The notes: a model not told the origin generated them from the letters alone. A DNA stretch of 64,000 nucleotides from Pochonia chlamydosporia 170 (GCF_001653235.2 NW_019154054.1:29633-93632); one strand, 5' to 3'. Numbered from the stretch's first letter, positions 21,568-34,912 are shown. Made by a program: numbers and translations.

Positions 21568-23511
21568 CTCGTGCCCCGCCCCACCTTTTTTGGGTCTCGG
21601 ATTCCTCGCACCACCAAAGGTGGTGCTTATCAGTGAGGCGACCACATCACTGAGGCGGCCACTTTTGCGATAGAATAGCTCAATTATCCCCGTTGCACAC
21701 GCCGTAACCCCTTTTTGTCGCAAATTACTAGTGATTCTAATACAGATGTACGACGCCATAGACGTGCCTTTTTTGCAGCTTCAAAAAATACCCGTTTCGC
21801 GTAGTTGTGGCGTTTCTTCTGCGCTGCCTCAACAAGCCGTTCTGCACGCCGGAGCTCATCTTCTTCCTTCTGCACAACCATCCTGCGAGCTTCCTGTACA
21901 GAAATAATGCCGCCGGTCTTAAGTACCTTATTCTTCATAGCTCTACGTTGTTGTGATACTAATTGAGCTGCTTTGGTCTTCCCTAGGTCTCTCTTTGTCT
22001 GGATAAGCTCTATTGCGGCTGTCAGGGAGCCACGGATAAATCGTGAGACATTATAGCTAAAGTTAGGATCAAGAGATTTATCCTCTTGTAACACAATTGC
22101 TACCTTATCTGCAACCTTATTGATCTGCCGTAGTGTTGTTGGCGTCTCAAAGTCTGATGAATTTGGCCTAGAGGGCAGGCACCGGAGAGGGCGTTTGAAT
22201 TGGGGCTCTTTGAGACAGCATCTCAAGAATCGGCTGAGGATTAAAGGGCGAAATTCCGGTTTTACGGAAGGCAGAGATAATAGTAGAGCGTTTAAAAGCT
22301 TGCTTTCGTACAGACTGAATGCAAGATAGGAATTCAATCTTTGTGACATTTGTGAGGCCATCGCGGACCATCACATCAAGAGCCTTTGCATGATAGTGCT
22401 TCAACGGTTGAAATACCACCACATCTAAGGGCTGAAGAATATGTGTGAGATTGGGGGACATTGCAAAGGGAATTATCCTGTGTTGATTGCAGAATTCGAT
22501 AAATTCGATTGTGTGATGTGAGCCGTGACCATCAAGGATTAAAAGGCGATATCTGCTAGTTGCCTTTGCATGCTCATTGAAATGATGCAGCCAAGCAAGA
22601 GATAGCTGGTCATTGGTGTATCCAGAAGAGGATAATGCAATTTTCGTATTATCTTCAAGCTCCTTTAAACGATACCACAGATCCATATGCTGTTGGCCGG
22701 AAAGGATCATAAACGCAGGGATAAATTCGCCGCCAGCAGAGATGGCTTCAATCCCGGTTGCAGCTTCCCGATTTTCGGGCATTGAGAAGAGATGTGCCCT
22801 TTTCCTCTTTGTGACTACAAATTGGTCTTTTCCGATTCCTATTCGAAAGCCGGTTTCATCCATATTCCAGATATCTTCATCGGGAATCCCGTATTCTGCG
22901 ATAGCTTCTTTTAGCTTTGTATAATATTGAAGGACTCGGGTAACATCCTCAGATGCCTGGCGATTAGAATCAAGCTTCTTTTGTAAGACCTTTTGATATT
23001 GATGCCGTTGGATAAAGCGTGTAGTCCAGAGCTTCCCGACAGCTTCCGCTGGGGCTGTTGAGCTTGCTGGGGCTCTCTCCTTTAGGATGTAATTTGCAGC
23101 ATCCGTAATAAATTCAGGTCGAACCGCAAAATTGATATCATCAAGGCGATTGATATAGTTACACAAAGCAGCTTCCTCTGGCCTGCTAAGCTTCAATTTG
23201 GGGGAAGGGCGGCCCTTTTGTGGTGGAATTCCCTCTATCCGGCGTCGCAGCCGGCTGCGTGATACGTTGAATATCCGCGCCACTGCAGCGATTTTTGCAC
23301 CTGGATTCTCGTCAATATATTGAATGGCCTCATCTACACGGATTTCCACTTCGCCTTTTGTTGCTTGGACGCTATTTGCAGCCATTTTCGCGGTTAAACG
23401 CGTCAATGATTGAGAAGTGGCTGCCTCAGTGATGTGGCCGGCCCAGTGATAAGCACCACCTTTGGTGGTGCGAGGAATCCGAGACCCAAAAAAGGTGGGG
23501 CGGGGCACGAG
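21568..23511 (-). mobile_element. pogo/Fot-type Tc1-mariner element 1, 1,944 bp
   Basis: The element is flanked by TA on both sides (21566-21567; 23512-23513). The inverted repeats begin CTCGTGCCCCGCCCCACC and are identical over about 65 bp, then similar to about 97 bp. Each contains a perfect hairpin, GCACCACCAAAGGTGGTGC. One transposase gene lies between, on the minus strand. Confidence 0.9.
21684..23385 (-). pseudogene. pogo-type transposase, one frameshift near the C-terminus
   Basis: Start ATG 23385. An N-terminal psq-type helix-turn-helix (AAVARIFNVSRSRLRRRI), a CENP-B-like second HTH (LWTTRFIQRHQY) and the complete DDE domain are present: NMDETGFRIG (first Asp), LLILDGHGSHHT (second), LTHILQPLDVVVFQPLK (third). 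One indel between about 22165 and 22195 shifts the frame after PSPVPAL; the C-terminal part then reads TTLRQINKVADK through a basic coiled coil (KKARLWRR) to 21684. The catalytic core is intact, so a shorter protein might keep activity. It is related to, but clearly not the same family copy as, the element at 58256. Confidence 0.85.
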
Positions 23512-23674
23512 TATATCTAGGTGCAAGACTCCAGCAGGCAGAGATGGTGAAAGTGATGGTAGAGATTTCGAAGCAGGGTGGGACTGATTCAGTGCCAGCA
23601 CAGGTGAAATCTGGCATGGGTGATGTGTCCGGTGATCAAGGGTGTTATTGCCGATGCGCTGCAATAACAAGGAC

Positions 23675-23944
23675 ATGTCTGTGCTGTTCCTGGATATGTG
23701 GAAAGAACTTGCCGCATTGCAGGCACGTGTGGAGGAGCTGGAACAGACTGTGAATGTACCACGGGCGGGCTTTGGGGAGGCTGACAAGAAGAAGGCGAAG
23801 GTAGGACACGCAGGGCGCGATGGTGGAGCGAAGGAGAAGAAAAAAGCACAAAAAGAAGTAACTGGCCTCGTAGTGGAGTTTCCTTGCAAGCGCAACGGAA
23901 TGTGTGAATCCATGGGCGTCAAAATATCGGTGCAGACAACATAG
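23675..23944 (+). CDS. Possible small coiled-coil protein, weak
   Basis: The frame starting at ATG 23675 gives MSVLFLDMWKELAALQARVEELEQ, a short amphipathic heptad stretch, then a lysine-rich segment. Such a pattern may be an exon of a larger gene interrupted by the pogo insertion about 160 bp upstream. No family is recognised and the minus strand is also open. Confidence 0.25.
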   Translation: MSVLFLDMWKELAALQARVEELEQTVNVPRAGFGEADKKKAKVGHAGRDGGAKEKKKAQKEVTGLVVEFPCKRNGMCESMGVKISVQTT

Positions 23945-25481
23945 TGGAATGCTTGATAAAAATAGGTGGAGTTTTATTCGCAATACACTGATTTACGAGG
24001 TGACTACGTCAATATAACCGTACCCAGCGCCCCATACCGTCCCCAACAGATAGCGTGGTTCATCTTGCGGCATTGTTGTTTCGTTTGTTCTTGAAATACT
24101 GTAGGTAGTTGGCAGAAAGCAGGACGGAGCCGGATGGAATTATGCCGCATCGCGCGAGTCCATGACGTAAATGTGACAGAGCCAGGAGGGAAGTCTCACG
24201 CCACAGGCACTTGACAGGCGAGAAATTGCGTACACTCGCTCGGCATATGTTAAAGGCTCTGATTAAAAGCATAGGACAGCTATGTGTGACTTGTGTCTAT
24301 CTTCCTCCCTTCCAATTGAGCAGCGGCATCGAAAGCGAGTGAGCTTTGATGAACTGCAGTCGATGCAGTGGGCAGTGGGGTGGGTTGCTTGACACGAAAG
24401 TCAGCCAGAAAGTTATTCAGCTGGTAGTGGGGGCACAGTGATAAGGGCCGTGTCGCAGACAAATTGGCATTAGCGATAGACTAAATCAAAGAGGCAGACC
24501 TAGATAATGGTTGTACCAGGCAGCCATGCCTCCGTATTAAATGCGCACACGAGCGGACCAATCGTTTCCACGGAGAACACAGAGCTCATTTTTGACGGCC
24601 CAGTTCTTTCACTTGCAACTATTCCCAACTCTGATGAAAGCAAAGGCTCTCAATTTTCGTCGTGCATGTACAGGGCGATTTAAGCCCCCCACTTCCTTCT
24701 CGCCGCGCCGCGTTTTGCTCATCACAGTCGGATTAAACTGCTCTAACTTACCCCCTGCGGATGACCCTGCACTGTTCTCGTCACACCACTATGCCAAATC
24801 TTTCGACCATGGTTTTATCCAAATATGCACTTATACTGCCAGTCAAATTGGCAAATGAGACAGCTGGCAATGACGACATGCCTGACACTGACATCATGGA
24901 CTCAAAAAAAAAAAAAAGAACAGAGTTACGGGTTCAGTCCACCAAGCACGGGAGACGACCTGGGGAAAGCTGGAAGGGAGGCCAGTCATCCAATCTGACA
25001 AGACGGTTGAATTGTCTGGTATCCGAAGAAACTATCCCATTTCCCACATGACTTGGTGATGGGCTCTAGCCCAGATGACAAATGCGACTTCTAAATTGCC
25101 GTGGATAATAGAGGTGGTGTCCACACAGACGGCGATTATCGGTACTGTATTGACAGTTACTTCGCTCAGGGCTGGTGGACAAGCATCGGCAAGACAGGAT
25201 TGGCATGCTGGTCAGAGGGTTGCATGGCTTTAAAGGACAAGCTCCAAAGTGGCAGCGGGTGCATGATCGAATGCGGCTCATTCCATCGGGGGGCCGGATG
25301 CTAAATGACATGAAGAAATGGCGAGTGGAATGGGAGGCCCATGATGGACCAAGGACACACCACGAGGCTGTGGACCTGAACGAGGAGGTCGATTATGAGT
25401 CAAAGGAAGACTAATTTTCGTTCATCAGCTCAGGATCTTAAGGACTACATAGAGCTTCTTCACTGCAAAGGAACCGGTGGG
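23945..25481. other. Intergenic, no supported gene
   Basis: Holds a 13-base A run near 24906 and several frames without domains (24541-24858, 25101-25414). The last 8 bases, CCGGTGGG at 25474-25481, are the left target duplication of the hAT element. Confidence 0.4.
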
Positions 25482-28400
25482 CAAGCTTCGAAATCGATCG
25501 ATCAATCGATTTGATCGAATCGATTAATCGAATCGATTTCGATTTCGATCATATCGATCAGCATCGTCACTTGATCGATATCGATCGATAAGCAGTCACT
25601 TATGATCGATTCGATATCGATCCGGCGTTCAGTCGATCGATTTGATCGTCGATCGGCATATTTTGAAGAAGAGTTCCGGGTAGGTTGCAGCCGACGAAGC
25701 GAAAACGTCGGTTCCAGTCAGAAGGTTCCATGTGAGACATCACACAATCTCTCTAATCACGTGCCAGTCGCATTAACGGGAGATGAATTTGAGACATTGT
25801 AATGAAAGCAATGAAAGGACTGGCTATTAATAAACAGATTGGACTGCGCACCATAGCTTTGTCAAGTTGGTTGACCATGAAGAATGGATTGCTCAATGAA
25901 GCTGGGCCCGTTTGGTGAGGAGATGGAGAATGCCTCCTCAACACCGCCGCCTTCCGAACCGTCCATCAGTTCAACCTCAAGCGCACATGGGTCCAGCAGA
26001 TTCCCGAACTATCAGACTTGGACGACTGACAAGTTCAAGCTATTTCCCAATTTCACAACATGCCATGACCCTTCTCGAGAGCGAACATGGTGGTGGCAAT
26101 TTGGCTTCAGGATGAAGGACCACGGCTCTGAACCTCATAAGATTGTATGGGTCTGCGAAAGATGCTTCCTTCGCAACAGAATGAAAGCTACGCATTACAC
26201 CTTCATCGCCTCAACCGCTGGAAGCATTGTTCGACATCTGAGAAAGGAACACAAGATTTTCCAGCCTGCTGGCTCACGCGAAGACGGGGTTGTCGGGACA
26301 GGAAGTGCACAACGGAGCTTGCTCGATATGCTGCGCGCTGATCCGAAGAATCCTCGCGACCAAAGCCTTCTTAGCAATTTGCATACTTTGTTTGATCCGG
26401 CGATGAATCAGCTTCTTCTCCTGGACTGGCTAACTTACCACAACCTCCCATTTAATTTGGTTAATTCCGAGCGCTTTAGACGGCTGCTGCTCTACAACAA
26501 TCCGTGTCTTCAAGAGGGGCAGATACCCAGCGACAGGACCCTCGTGAACCTCTTAACAAAAGAATACAATCGAGCTCTTGATCCCGTAAAAGCTATTCTT
26601 CAAAGAGCGAGAAGCATGATTCATTTTACTTTTGACGGTTGGACCTCCCGACAAAACTCATCATTTCTTGGCGTCAACGCCCACTTCATTGATCGGGATT
26701 GGAAGCAGTGGAGGATCCTTCTGGCGTTGCCTGCTCTCCGTAAGCGCCATACTGGGGCAGCGCTGGCCGATGAGGTTGCAGACACAATATGTGCTTTCAG
26801 TCTTCAACATAAGATTGGTTACTGTACGCTTGATAATGCAACGAACAACGACACGGCTATGGAAGCACTTGGCCATGAATTTGACTTCGACCAACACGAG
26901 CGTCGTATTCGGTGCGCTCCTCATTTCCTGAACCTGTCAGTGAAGGCAATGATGTACGGCGGTAAAAGGGACAATTTTGCTGAGCTGCTTGCGCATTGGG
27001 GAGATCAGGATTTCATGACTGATGAAGACGAGCAGCGTCAACTGTCCGACGCCGTTGATGCACTGAATGGCGACGACGATCTTGACACGCCGAATCTGGA
27101 GGAAGATTACGAGTCAAACACTGCTCTGGGGGAGAGCCAGGATTCGTGCCTAGTTCCTGAGATAGTCAATGCCGACAAGATGGAGAAGTATCGCAAGTAC
27201 GGCCCTTTTGGCAAGTTGCACAATATCGGCATTGCTCTTCGAACGAGCAGCCAACTTCTCGAGGACTTTCATGAAGCTCAACGGCAAACTGCCCCTGATG
27301 AACCCGTATTAACGTGGGTCCAAAATGTCTGCACTCGCTGGCAGTCCGATGAGGCCATGGCCTCTCGAGCGCTGCTGAAACGATCCGCTTTGAACCGAAT
27401 GCTGTCAATTATTGAGGAACGATGGATTCGCCAAGGCGCCAAAGAACAGGACCGGCCAGCGATGTTGAAAGAAAAACTTTCGCTCGAGGAATGGAAGGTC
27501 GTTACTGCGGTTCAGAAGATACTTCAACCGTTCAAGGTTGCTTCAAAACAACTCCAGGGCGCAGGCATTTCTGGCAAACGCTCAACAACAGGTGGTTTCG
27601 ACGAGTACTTTCAAGTGATTGAGATGGTCCTTGATCATCTTGAGTGGGCCATTCAAGGTGTAATAATCGAAGAGAATGATGATCATATGATGGAAGAGGT
27701 TCACTTGTTTGACGACATGGATGCAAAAACCCGTAGGCTCTTAAAGATTTACATCAAACTCGGTTGGAAAAAACTGAACGATTACTATGATAAACTGACC
27801 TCGACCGCCTATGTGGCGGCGGTTGTATTCCATCCGAGTAAGAAATGGCGAGCTTTAGAGCAGCTTTGGAATCAGCTGCCGTCTCGTCAGACATCAGGGT
27901 GGAAAAAAGCTTACGCCGGGAACTTGACAAGCATCTGGGAGGAAAATTACAAGCACATGGCTCACGAGCCAGCCTGCAATGCCATGTCAGCATCTGGAAG
28001 CCATGATGCCTTGGACTACATTGAGCGCCGATTGGCGTTTAGTCGATCAATCGTTCGTCAAGACGCCGAAGGACTACAAAGTGAACGGCCAAAACAGCCA
28101 ACCGCACTCCCAACACAAGACGAGCTCGATCAATACCTGTCTGAGCCGCCGGTAGATAACATCGCCTACAAAGCCGATCCGATTGCTTGGTGGAGAGATG
28201 TTGGCGCTGTGCGGTTTCCCCAGCTCTCTTACATGGCGGTTGATTTCCTCACAATTGCGTCGTCTTCCGCCGAAACAGAGAGAGACTTCAGCAGTTGCGG
28301 GAGGATGGTCACACCGCTCAGATGCCGCCTACGACGTCACATAGTTGGCATGGCACAATGCCTTCGATCGTGGAGTAGGGCTGGCATTTATCAACCACAT

Positions 28401-28657
28401 CTCCCTCTAGATCTCCTTGAAGGAGATAATTGGAGACAAGTACTTCAGTTAATAGGCAGAGTCAACGGAGATATGAAGGACCAGGACTAGCCATGATCGA
28501 TTTGATCGACGATCGATTCGATTTCGACTTGTGATCGATCGATATCGATCGGCCATGAGGTCTGCTCGATCGATATCGATCGACTGCGGGCCTTGATCGA
28601 TATATATCGATCAACCGAAGCCAAAAAATCGATCGATACGATCGATTTCGAAGCTTG
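25482..28657 (+). mobile_element. Complete hAT transposon with perfect 8-bp target duplication, 3,176 bp
   Basis: Target duplication CCGGTGGG lies at 25474-25481 and 28658-28665. The inverted repeats are identical over 19 bp, CAAGCTTCGAAATCGATCG. Both subterminal zones (25490-25660; 28490-28650) are packed with GATCGAT/TCGATCGA palindromes, presumably transposase-binding sites. One uninterrupted transposase gene lies between them. By structure this is the youngest hAT copy in the window. Confidence 0.95.
25884..28490 (+). CDS. hAT transposase, intact, 868 aa
   Basis: The single exon starts at ATG 25884; a Met at residue 14 (MENASST) is an alternative start. A BED zinc finger at about residues 69-125 has WWWQFGF, WVCERC and HLRKEH. 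The RNase-H-like catalytic core contains TFDGWTSR (about residue 250) and [10 protein letters not shown] (about 316), then [10 protein letters not shown] in place of the usual DNDTRWNS. The C-terminal hAT dimerisation region (about 760-830) has [18 protein letters not shown], and [14 protein letters not shown]. Acidic runs lie between. Cut-and-paste activity in the nucleus is expected of the family. No stop or shift breaks it, and its ends are intact, so it may still be autonomous. It is related to the dead copy at 1-1600. Confidence 0.92.
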   Translation: MDCSMKLGPFGEEMENASSTPPPSEPSISSTSSAHGSSRFPNYQTWTTDKFKLFPNFTTCHDPSRERTWWWQFGFRMKDHGSEPHKIVWVCERCFLRNRMKATHYTFIASTAGSIVRHLRKEHKIFQPAGSREDGVVGTGSAQRSLLDMLRADPKNPRDQSLLSNLHTLFDPAMNQLLLLDWLTYHNLPFNLVNSERFRRLLLYNNPCLQEGQIPSDRTLVNLLTKEYNRALDPVKAILQRARSMIHFTFDGWTSRQNSSFLGVNAHFIDRDWKQWRILLALPALRKRHTGAALADEVADTICAFSLQHKIGYCTLDNATNNDTAMEALGHEFDFDQHERRIRCAPHFLNLSVKAMMYGGKRDNFAELLAHWGDQDFMTDEDEQRQLSDAVDALNGDDDLDTPNLEEDYESNTALGESQDSCLVPEIVNADKMEKYRKYGPFGKLHNIGIALRTSSQLLEDFHEAQRQTAPDEPVLTWVQNVCTRWQSDEAMASRALLKRSALNRMLSIIEERWIRQGAKEQDRPAMLKEKLSLEEWKVVTAVQKILQPFKVASKQLQGAGISGKRSTTGGFDEYFQVIEMVLDHLEWAIQGVIIEENDDHMMEEVHLFDDMDAKTRRLLKIYIKLGWKKLNDYYDKLTSTAYVAAVVFHPSKKWRALEQLWNQLPSRQTSGWKKAYAGNLTSIWEENYKHMAHEPACNAMSASGSHDALDYIERRLAFSRSIVRQDAEGLQSERPKQPTALPTQDELDQYLSEPPVDNIAYKADPIAWWRDVGAVRFPQLSYMAVDFLTIASSSAETERDFSSCGRMVTPLRCRLRRHIVGMAQCLRSWSRAGIYQPHLPLDLLEGDNWRQVLQLIGRVNGDMKDQD

Positions 28658-28665
28658 CCGGTGGG

Positions 28666-31086
28666 GCATGTCCCAAACTGTCAAGTAGTGCATATCCTTC
28701 TCTTGCTTCGTTTTCTCTCTTATGTATAGGTGTGTAGAGTCGGTAATCTAATGATATCGAGTGGGTTGATGACAGATTACAGGAGGGAAGAATGGGAAGT
28801 AAACACCTGCGAAGACCCTTGATTCAATTCAACACAGGTGTACGAAGGTGATGGACGGCTTTACCACTTTTTTTTGCAGAGTGTCGACAGCCAGGTGGTT
28901 GCCTATGGCCTCGGGACGCGCACCACCAGCACAGTATGCTATATGTTGTAGAAGTACTGTCATCTATTGAGGTTTGCATTCGGTGACTATTTTGCGGTTC
29001 CTAAGAAGATTGAAGCAGTGTTCGATGTCTTGTGAACTAGCGTCTCCAAGTCTTTGTCAGCTTTGTGGGATCCCAAAATGGTCTTGGAGATGTTAATGCA
29101 TCTAATGACAAAGAGATCTGAGGTACAGTGTCAAATATAGTAAGATTATGACACTGTCCAACCCACCATTCTCGTAAACTTGGTAGTTTGCAATACCCAC
29201 GTACTGTAATGGCTCGTACGCAAGATAGCATCCTGTGCGCCCCGCTCTATTTTGACAATCCTGATCTGTTGGTGTTGGATGTGCTCTTAAGGCATCTGTT
29301 TGCCCTTGAACTTGAACGGCTCCCAAATCAAATACGAAGTAAGCAATGCATTGCGACATGACGCCCCCATACCCATGTAACAGACTGAACAAATGTTTCC
29401 ATCGCAGTTCCCAACAATTTTGTTTTCCGCCTGGGATCGTGTCAAATGACGACGAGTTGCGACTCAACACTGCACCAGGAGTGGTTCTTCGTGGTTTAGA
29501 TGAAGTCGAGCAAGAGAGCCATGGTGGCACGGACGGTCAACATAGCACGGTTGCGTTGCCGCAGAGTCTCGAGCGTGGGCTACCCAGATATGAACCACAG
29601 GAAATGAAGGATGGTAGGATCGTCTCAAATGTAGGTATGCATCAGTGACACAGTGGATTGAGCTCGCCAGCTGACAGCACATCATTCATTAGTATCACGT
29701 TCAATCGTCGGCTCGGTTGACTGCGAAGAGTTTGAAGTGAGGGCTACAACGCGTCTGTGCAAGTTGCGAAGACACTAACATTCTGGAACACCTTAGCGAC
29801 CCAACCTCTCAAGTTATAACGCGAGGTAACAAAATCCTCAACCGCTACTCAAAGGCCAGGGAATGGGGAGAAAGAGGTAATTGCAGGAAGCCGAGCGAAC
29901 GAAGAGGACCAACCAAGACTAGAGAACGGGATCTGTTGTCAGGCTTTCGGAAGCATAATATTCAATCTATTGATAACATTAAGAGGTTAGAAGATGGTAA
30001 GTCGATGGTCCATGTCACTCAGCTAGACGGGAAAGCTAGCTGTCTAGAAATTTGATTCAACAAGCACAAAATGTCAACAATAGTCAAATCAAGCAATGGA
30101 ATTACTATATTCATTGATAGCTGGTTAATTCGTTGATCTATTGAAGGTGTATTCAGTTGTTGATTATTCTTCCCGTACTATTACAAAGCATCGGCATACC
30201 ATATTTCGTTTACCGCCGCGCAAAATACATTTCAAAACACGCTCTCCGTACTTCGAAATACAAAGATACAATTTTTACGGGCGCCATGGCACTGCGAGGC
30301 TAGCACAAACAGCGTCAGTGACAGTCGACTAAGAGGCACGTCCCAACCCCTCAGATATGTAACGAGTGAGATGTCCATACTCTTGTTGAGGCAAGAACCA
30401 GTCATCGAACCGAATTACCAAGAATCTGACTACCTCAGCACGAGGGAAACAGATAATCGGTCGTGCTTCGTTGGATTAAAAGAGTGCGGGACCTTTGAAG
30501 GGATAGTAAGTCAGTCTTACAACGGAAGTACCATCAATAGAGCCTGCGGACAAGCAAGGGAGGACGGGGACTCTTGGCGCGAGAAGGCGAGGACGGCTTG
30601 GTGTGGCATGCTCGGAGTTGACCAATCGGAATGTAGCTTTGGAAGGGAATCAAAGGCTGTTAAGTGGCGTTATCTGCCAAGCAGTACTCCCATCGGTATC
30701 GTAATATAGCGGATGTTCACCGACCTGTTATGACGGTGGAAGAACTGACGCGGCCAGCAATAGCACCATCACAACCCTGACGTCGTGGTTGAATGAATAA
30801 GCCATAGATTTCTTCGTTCGTAGAAATGAGGTGGATGGTCTACCGCAAGATAGCGATGGACATCGCATTCCCTCCGTTAGGTTGCACAGCTGGTATCCGC
30901 AAGGCTCATTTGCGAAATCGACTATATGAGCGCGTCGCCGCGCTAAATGCTTATTGCAGGCTCGATCATGACATTTGGGGATAAAGCGGAGTGCCACTGC
31001 CACCCCATCCATATTCAACCGAATGAACTTCCACCGGCAAACGCCATGCGTCCTGCCTGGTAGTTGATCCAGAAAATATGATTCTT
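28666..31086. other. Mostly non-coding; weak plus-strand frames
   Basis: A plus-strand frame at 29346-29648 (100 codons; acidic, LDEVEQESHGGTDGQ) ends in a possible donor (AAT|GTAGGT), and a second ATG-less open stretch runs at about 29740-30055 (LSGFRKHNIQSIDNIKRL). They could be exons of one gene, but no domain supports this. Another frame at 30371-30709 is unsupported. The sequence left of 31086 would be the 3' flank of the HP1-like gene. Confidence 0.3.
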
Positions 31087-31967
31087 TTAAACAATTCGAA
31101 CGTGTCGCTCGTAAAATTGCAGCATCTAGTCCACGGTCAGCACGCAAAAGCCTGGAAACTTGTCAACCCTAGTATAGCGGCTACCTTTTGCGGACACTTC
31201 TTGTAGACAACGGGCGTCTCGTGCTTTGTCTTCTTGCCATTCTTCCAGATAAGGTAGACAATAAGCTTACCGCCGCGCCCACGCTCGCAAGAATCTATGG
31301 TATCAACTTCATCCTCCCATGAGCCAGCCGGTGGCTGCCATGATTCTGTAGCGGTGGAAGAATCTTCGTCAACGGCTTTTGCGCCATTCTCGAGTTGCCG
31401 TCCCGACATCGTGTGTGCTGCGGCCGTCGCCGCAGACGATCTCTTACTCCTTTTAGGCGCCCTCTTCCCCCGTGGGAGCATGGTCGTGAGTATGTTCTGT
31501 CGTCCGCCAGCCAAGCGAAAGTACTGTTCGACAATTTCAGGCACATCTTCCCTGATGAGTGTCAGTCATCTACAGCACGCGGAGTGTGCCGCAACCCCTA
31601 CTCACCGCAGGCTCTCTTCCGGTTCCCAAGTTAAATCCTTCTCGGAATCGTAGCCTTGCCACTTAACACGGAATTCCAAGCTCTTCTGCGGAAACGCGTC
31701 AATTCAAACGCGTCTCTGTGTAGTCATCTCACTGGACCTACCTTTTTACCGATCCTGTGACTTTTTATCTTTTCGACGTTGTACCTGGATCAGAAATTAG
31801 CCGCCAACACAGGTCGCCTACACGAGATGCACGGCGTACAAACTGTCATTCGCTCCACTGCTGTCGCCGCCAGAGGTCCCGACTTCCCTCTTTCCGGCCG
31901 AGCGGCGATCAGACGCTTGTGAAGGCGATGGCGCACTGGATAGTGGAGAGTTAACACGACGCTTCAT
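31087..31967 (-). CDS. HP1-like heterochromatin protein (chromodomain + chromo shadow domain)
   Basis: HP1 proteins bind H3K9-methylated nucleosomes and dimerise to pack heterochromatin. Five exons join in frame: 31967-31822, 31784-31742, 31685-31606, 31551-31185, 31125-31087 (675 nt, 224 aa), each intron with GT-AG ends. The chromodomain (residues about 50-100) reads YNVEKI, FRVKWQGYDS, LTWEPEESL, so the three aromatic-cage positions (Tyr, Trp, Tyr) are kept. A basic hinge (RGKRAPKRSKR) follows. The chromo shadow domain (about 167-222) reads SWEDEVDTID, IVYLIWKNGKKTKH, VVYKKCPQK and, across the last intron, MLQFYERHV. Small size (224 aa) is normal for fungal HP1. The ATG lies just 5' of a serine/proline-rich tail. 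It is divergent to a second HP1-like gene 2.9 kb away. I infer a functional protein. Confidence 0.85.
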
Positions 31968-34912
31968 TGTCGCCAAAACTTAAACATCAGTGGTAACCGG
32001 TGAGATACGGCAAGCGCGTGTTGTTGTTCCTGTTGTCACGGTAGCGCGTCCGGAAGGAAGGAAGGGTTGCGACAGTGACTCTCCAATGTGGGCGACATCT
32101 GTCCCATCCCGTGATGAGTCAGCGCAATGCTTTCCCATAGCTAATTTATGTAAACAAGCCTAACCAAATACATACTGTCCTCTTGATACTTAGTAGACAA
32201 GTTCATGAGCCTTTGCAAACGTGCAGCTGTTTGACGGGACAAGACTTGTAACCAGCAGTACTTGATCATAATTGGCACATTAATTGGAAACCAGGGTACA
32301 GTCCCCCGATGATGCAACGATGCAGTGCGCCCTGTCATTCCCGACATGGTGCGTGCAGCCTTGCGCTTGACAAGGAAGTGCGGGATCTCTTCCTTAGCCT
32401 ACAGTATGTACACTTCGTCAAGCGAGCGCACATAAACTACGATGACGAGAGCACTCTACGTGGCTGAAGCTTCAAAGGACAGATTTGACCTCGAGATGGC
32501 TGGAATGTCCCCACCTGAAAACTACTCGGTTTGTCAAGCGGTCTGCATTGAACGTAAGATGCTGCAAAAGGTGTACTGTTCACCCTCACAAGACTCAATG
32601 CATTGGCTCCCTTGCGGCCATCCGTGGACGGACGGTTCGCCTCGGCGTTTCGAGAGATTGGCTCTGACAAAGCAAAATTGGCAATTTCGCTTTGAACGGT
32701 CCGGACAGCAGCGGTAGGTATCTTCAAACTCACTTTCAACGTTTCCAAGAGCCAGGCTGATCCTCCACGCGTACCACGGCGCGCACTCGGCTTTCTTTAC
32801 ACAGGCCTGGGGGCACCGGAAAGTCCTGTGTCTCTCAGCTAAGTGGTGGGAATAAAGCCCCAGCACCGTGGCTGAAGATGAGTGTTAGATGGAAATTGGA
32901 GCAGGTCGAAAGCAGCCCGAAGAGATATAATTGCTCGGCGCCGGGCCCCGCATCCTTCTTGTGTTGCGCCAAAATTGCGAACCATTTCACCCACGGCGAC
33001 ACGAGAGAGAGCAACAGTGTTCCAGCGTGTGTCGCATTATACTCACCTGCAGCGTTACCTTGTCACTCATACATACTTCAATGCTCACACTTCCTCACAT
33101 TACAGTCCATTGGCAACTTCTGTAGAATAAGCAAGACCACTTCACCCCCTCCATACTCCTCAGGCAGACACACGCCAAAGAGTTCAATGCATCCGCATCT
33201 CCTTCTTGTCGTCTCTATGGGCGGGTGACGTGGGTGATATCCGTGCGGGACATGAGCCGCATAATGGCCATGTTCCTGCGCTCCAGTTTTACGGCGGCAT
33301 GTCTTCGGCAGTCCCCTTACATTGTCCAAAAGACCCCATTCACAACGAGAAGAGTTGTGTCGGGCGTTGTTCACAGCGGTATTCCGCCTCTGCGCAGGGA
33401 TGAGTTTTCTGTTTCAGACTAGCTCTTCGCTGGGACGAGCTCTGAAGCGGAAAATGGAATAATGTGTGAAATAAAGTTCGGGGTTGGTACAGGGAAGCAC
33501 AAACTGATCGAAGGAAAGCTGTAGTGCACATTCTACAAGTTCAATCATCATGAAAGGGGTTGCTGTTCCAATCAACAATTGGGCGACCCAGGAAGTTGGG
33601 CAACGAACAGGTAGAGGAACATGGACAGGTGCGAGTTTTCTTCAACCGTGAGTGGGGCCACGTCTCAAATTGCCTGCCTACGCTCACATTTCTGACTTTG
33701 CTCCCAGTTTGATCAAGGTGGTTGCCATTAAACGGTATGATGCTTCGAGTGCACACGCTTCTCCCGACCAGCCTCTTGTCGCTTGCAGGCAACGGGCTCC
33801 AGCCAATCAACATCGCCAACCGCGACTTGCCTTTCGTCTACTCAATTTTCCGCGCCTGATCTCCCACCAGAAACCATCGTCTGAGGGGAAAAAAAAGAAA
33901 AAGAAAAAGAAAGCTCACTCAAAGTTCGTAGTACCAGAACATTGCAGTGGAAGATTTTAGGTATGCAGCTGCACAGAACGCACTAATCACTTCATGATGC
34001 AAACAACACTTCGCTGGCCATCGTCACTCTTCAAACGCCACATGTAACCGTCTTCAGACAAAGGCAGTCCGGTCCTTCTTCAGCTCGTGAGATGGGTGGT
34101 ATAGCCCCGTACACAATAAATATCCAAGACAGTCTACGAGCATTGTATTTAATACTGTATTACTATTAATACGATATAGAGCTACATTTGAGATGGGACG
34201 CACAGCGGTGACTAAAGGAACAGGTCGCCTTTCCCTTCGACGGCTTCCTGCTGGCATGTTGAGAGAGATGCATTAGGAGCTCGTGTCATCAGGAAAGCTT
34301 TCATAGTGATTGACACAGCCAAGACCACAGGAGCCATCCCAATGTGGGCCTAAAAATACAACAGACCGCCTCTGACTAAACCACGCTCAAGCACAGTCAC
34401 TAATACAGTCGGCGGCGACACACTGATGACTTGTGAAAAGGCCACCCTATGACACATGTGCGGAAGAGTTTGGGCTGACGTATTGACATACGGATGTAGA
34501 CACAGTTCGCGGTCTCCCTGGTGCGACAGCTTGCTTGTGAAAGCCTACTGAATGGCCCACTCAGCGAGCGCGTCGCATGTAGTGGTTGACTCAAATCCCC
34601 AACTTGTTTGCAAATTGGTGGGCCAGAGCACCAATTGACAAATTGCTCTTTCACACCGAAACTAGGTACTCGACGAAATATTTGATGCGCTTTGGCATAT
34701 TTTAGCCATGATAACTGCTGGGTCGCAATGAACGATGAGTGAACCACGAGGCCTCCGCTCTGGTTACGGCTACTTGAAAGTACGTAAAATAGCATGTCAA
34801 GCTCACGGAAGGGCTTGCGCCAAAAAGACTTTGACCAAATCCAAGGTCACTGCGTACGTTTGGAGTCGGGGATTTAAATGGCCAGTACTCTGCCATCAGT
34901 ATTCACATATTA
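31968..34912. other. Spacer between divergent HP1-like genes
   Basis: About 2.9 kb with overlapping frames on both strands but no recognised domain. An A/G-rich run (GGGGAAAAAAAAGAAAAAG-like) lies near 33890-33912. Both promoters should be here. I see no element ends. Confidence 0.4.

Noticed and set aside
24905..24920. A-run as poly(A) tail of a retrotransposed element
   Set aside because: No coding or target-site duplication next to it.
25490..25660. Regular GATCGAT repeats, possible CRISPR-like array or satellite
   Set aside because: Repeats are short palindromes of variable spacing, present at both ends of one hAT element, and the genome is eukaryotic; they are subterminal transposon motifs.
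30728..31147. Minus-strand frame downstream of the HP1-like gene
   Set aside because: It overlaps the last HP1 exon in another frame and has no domain.
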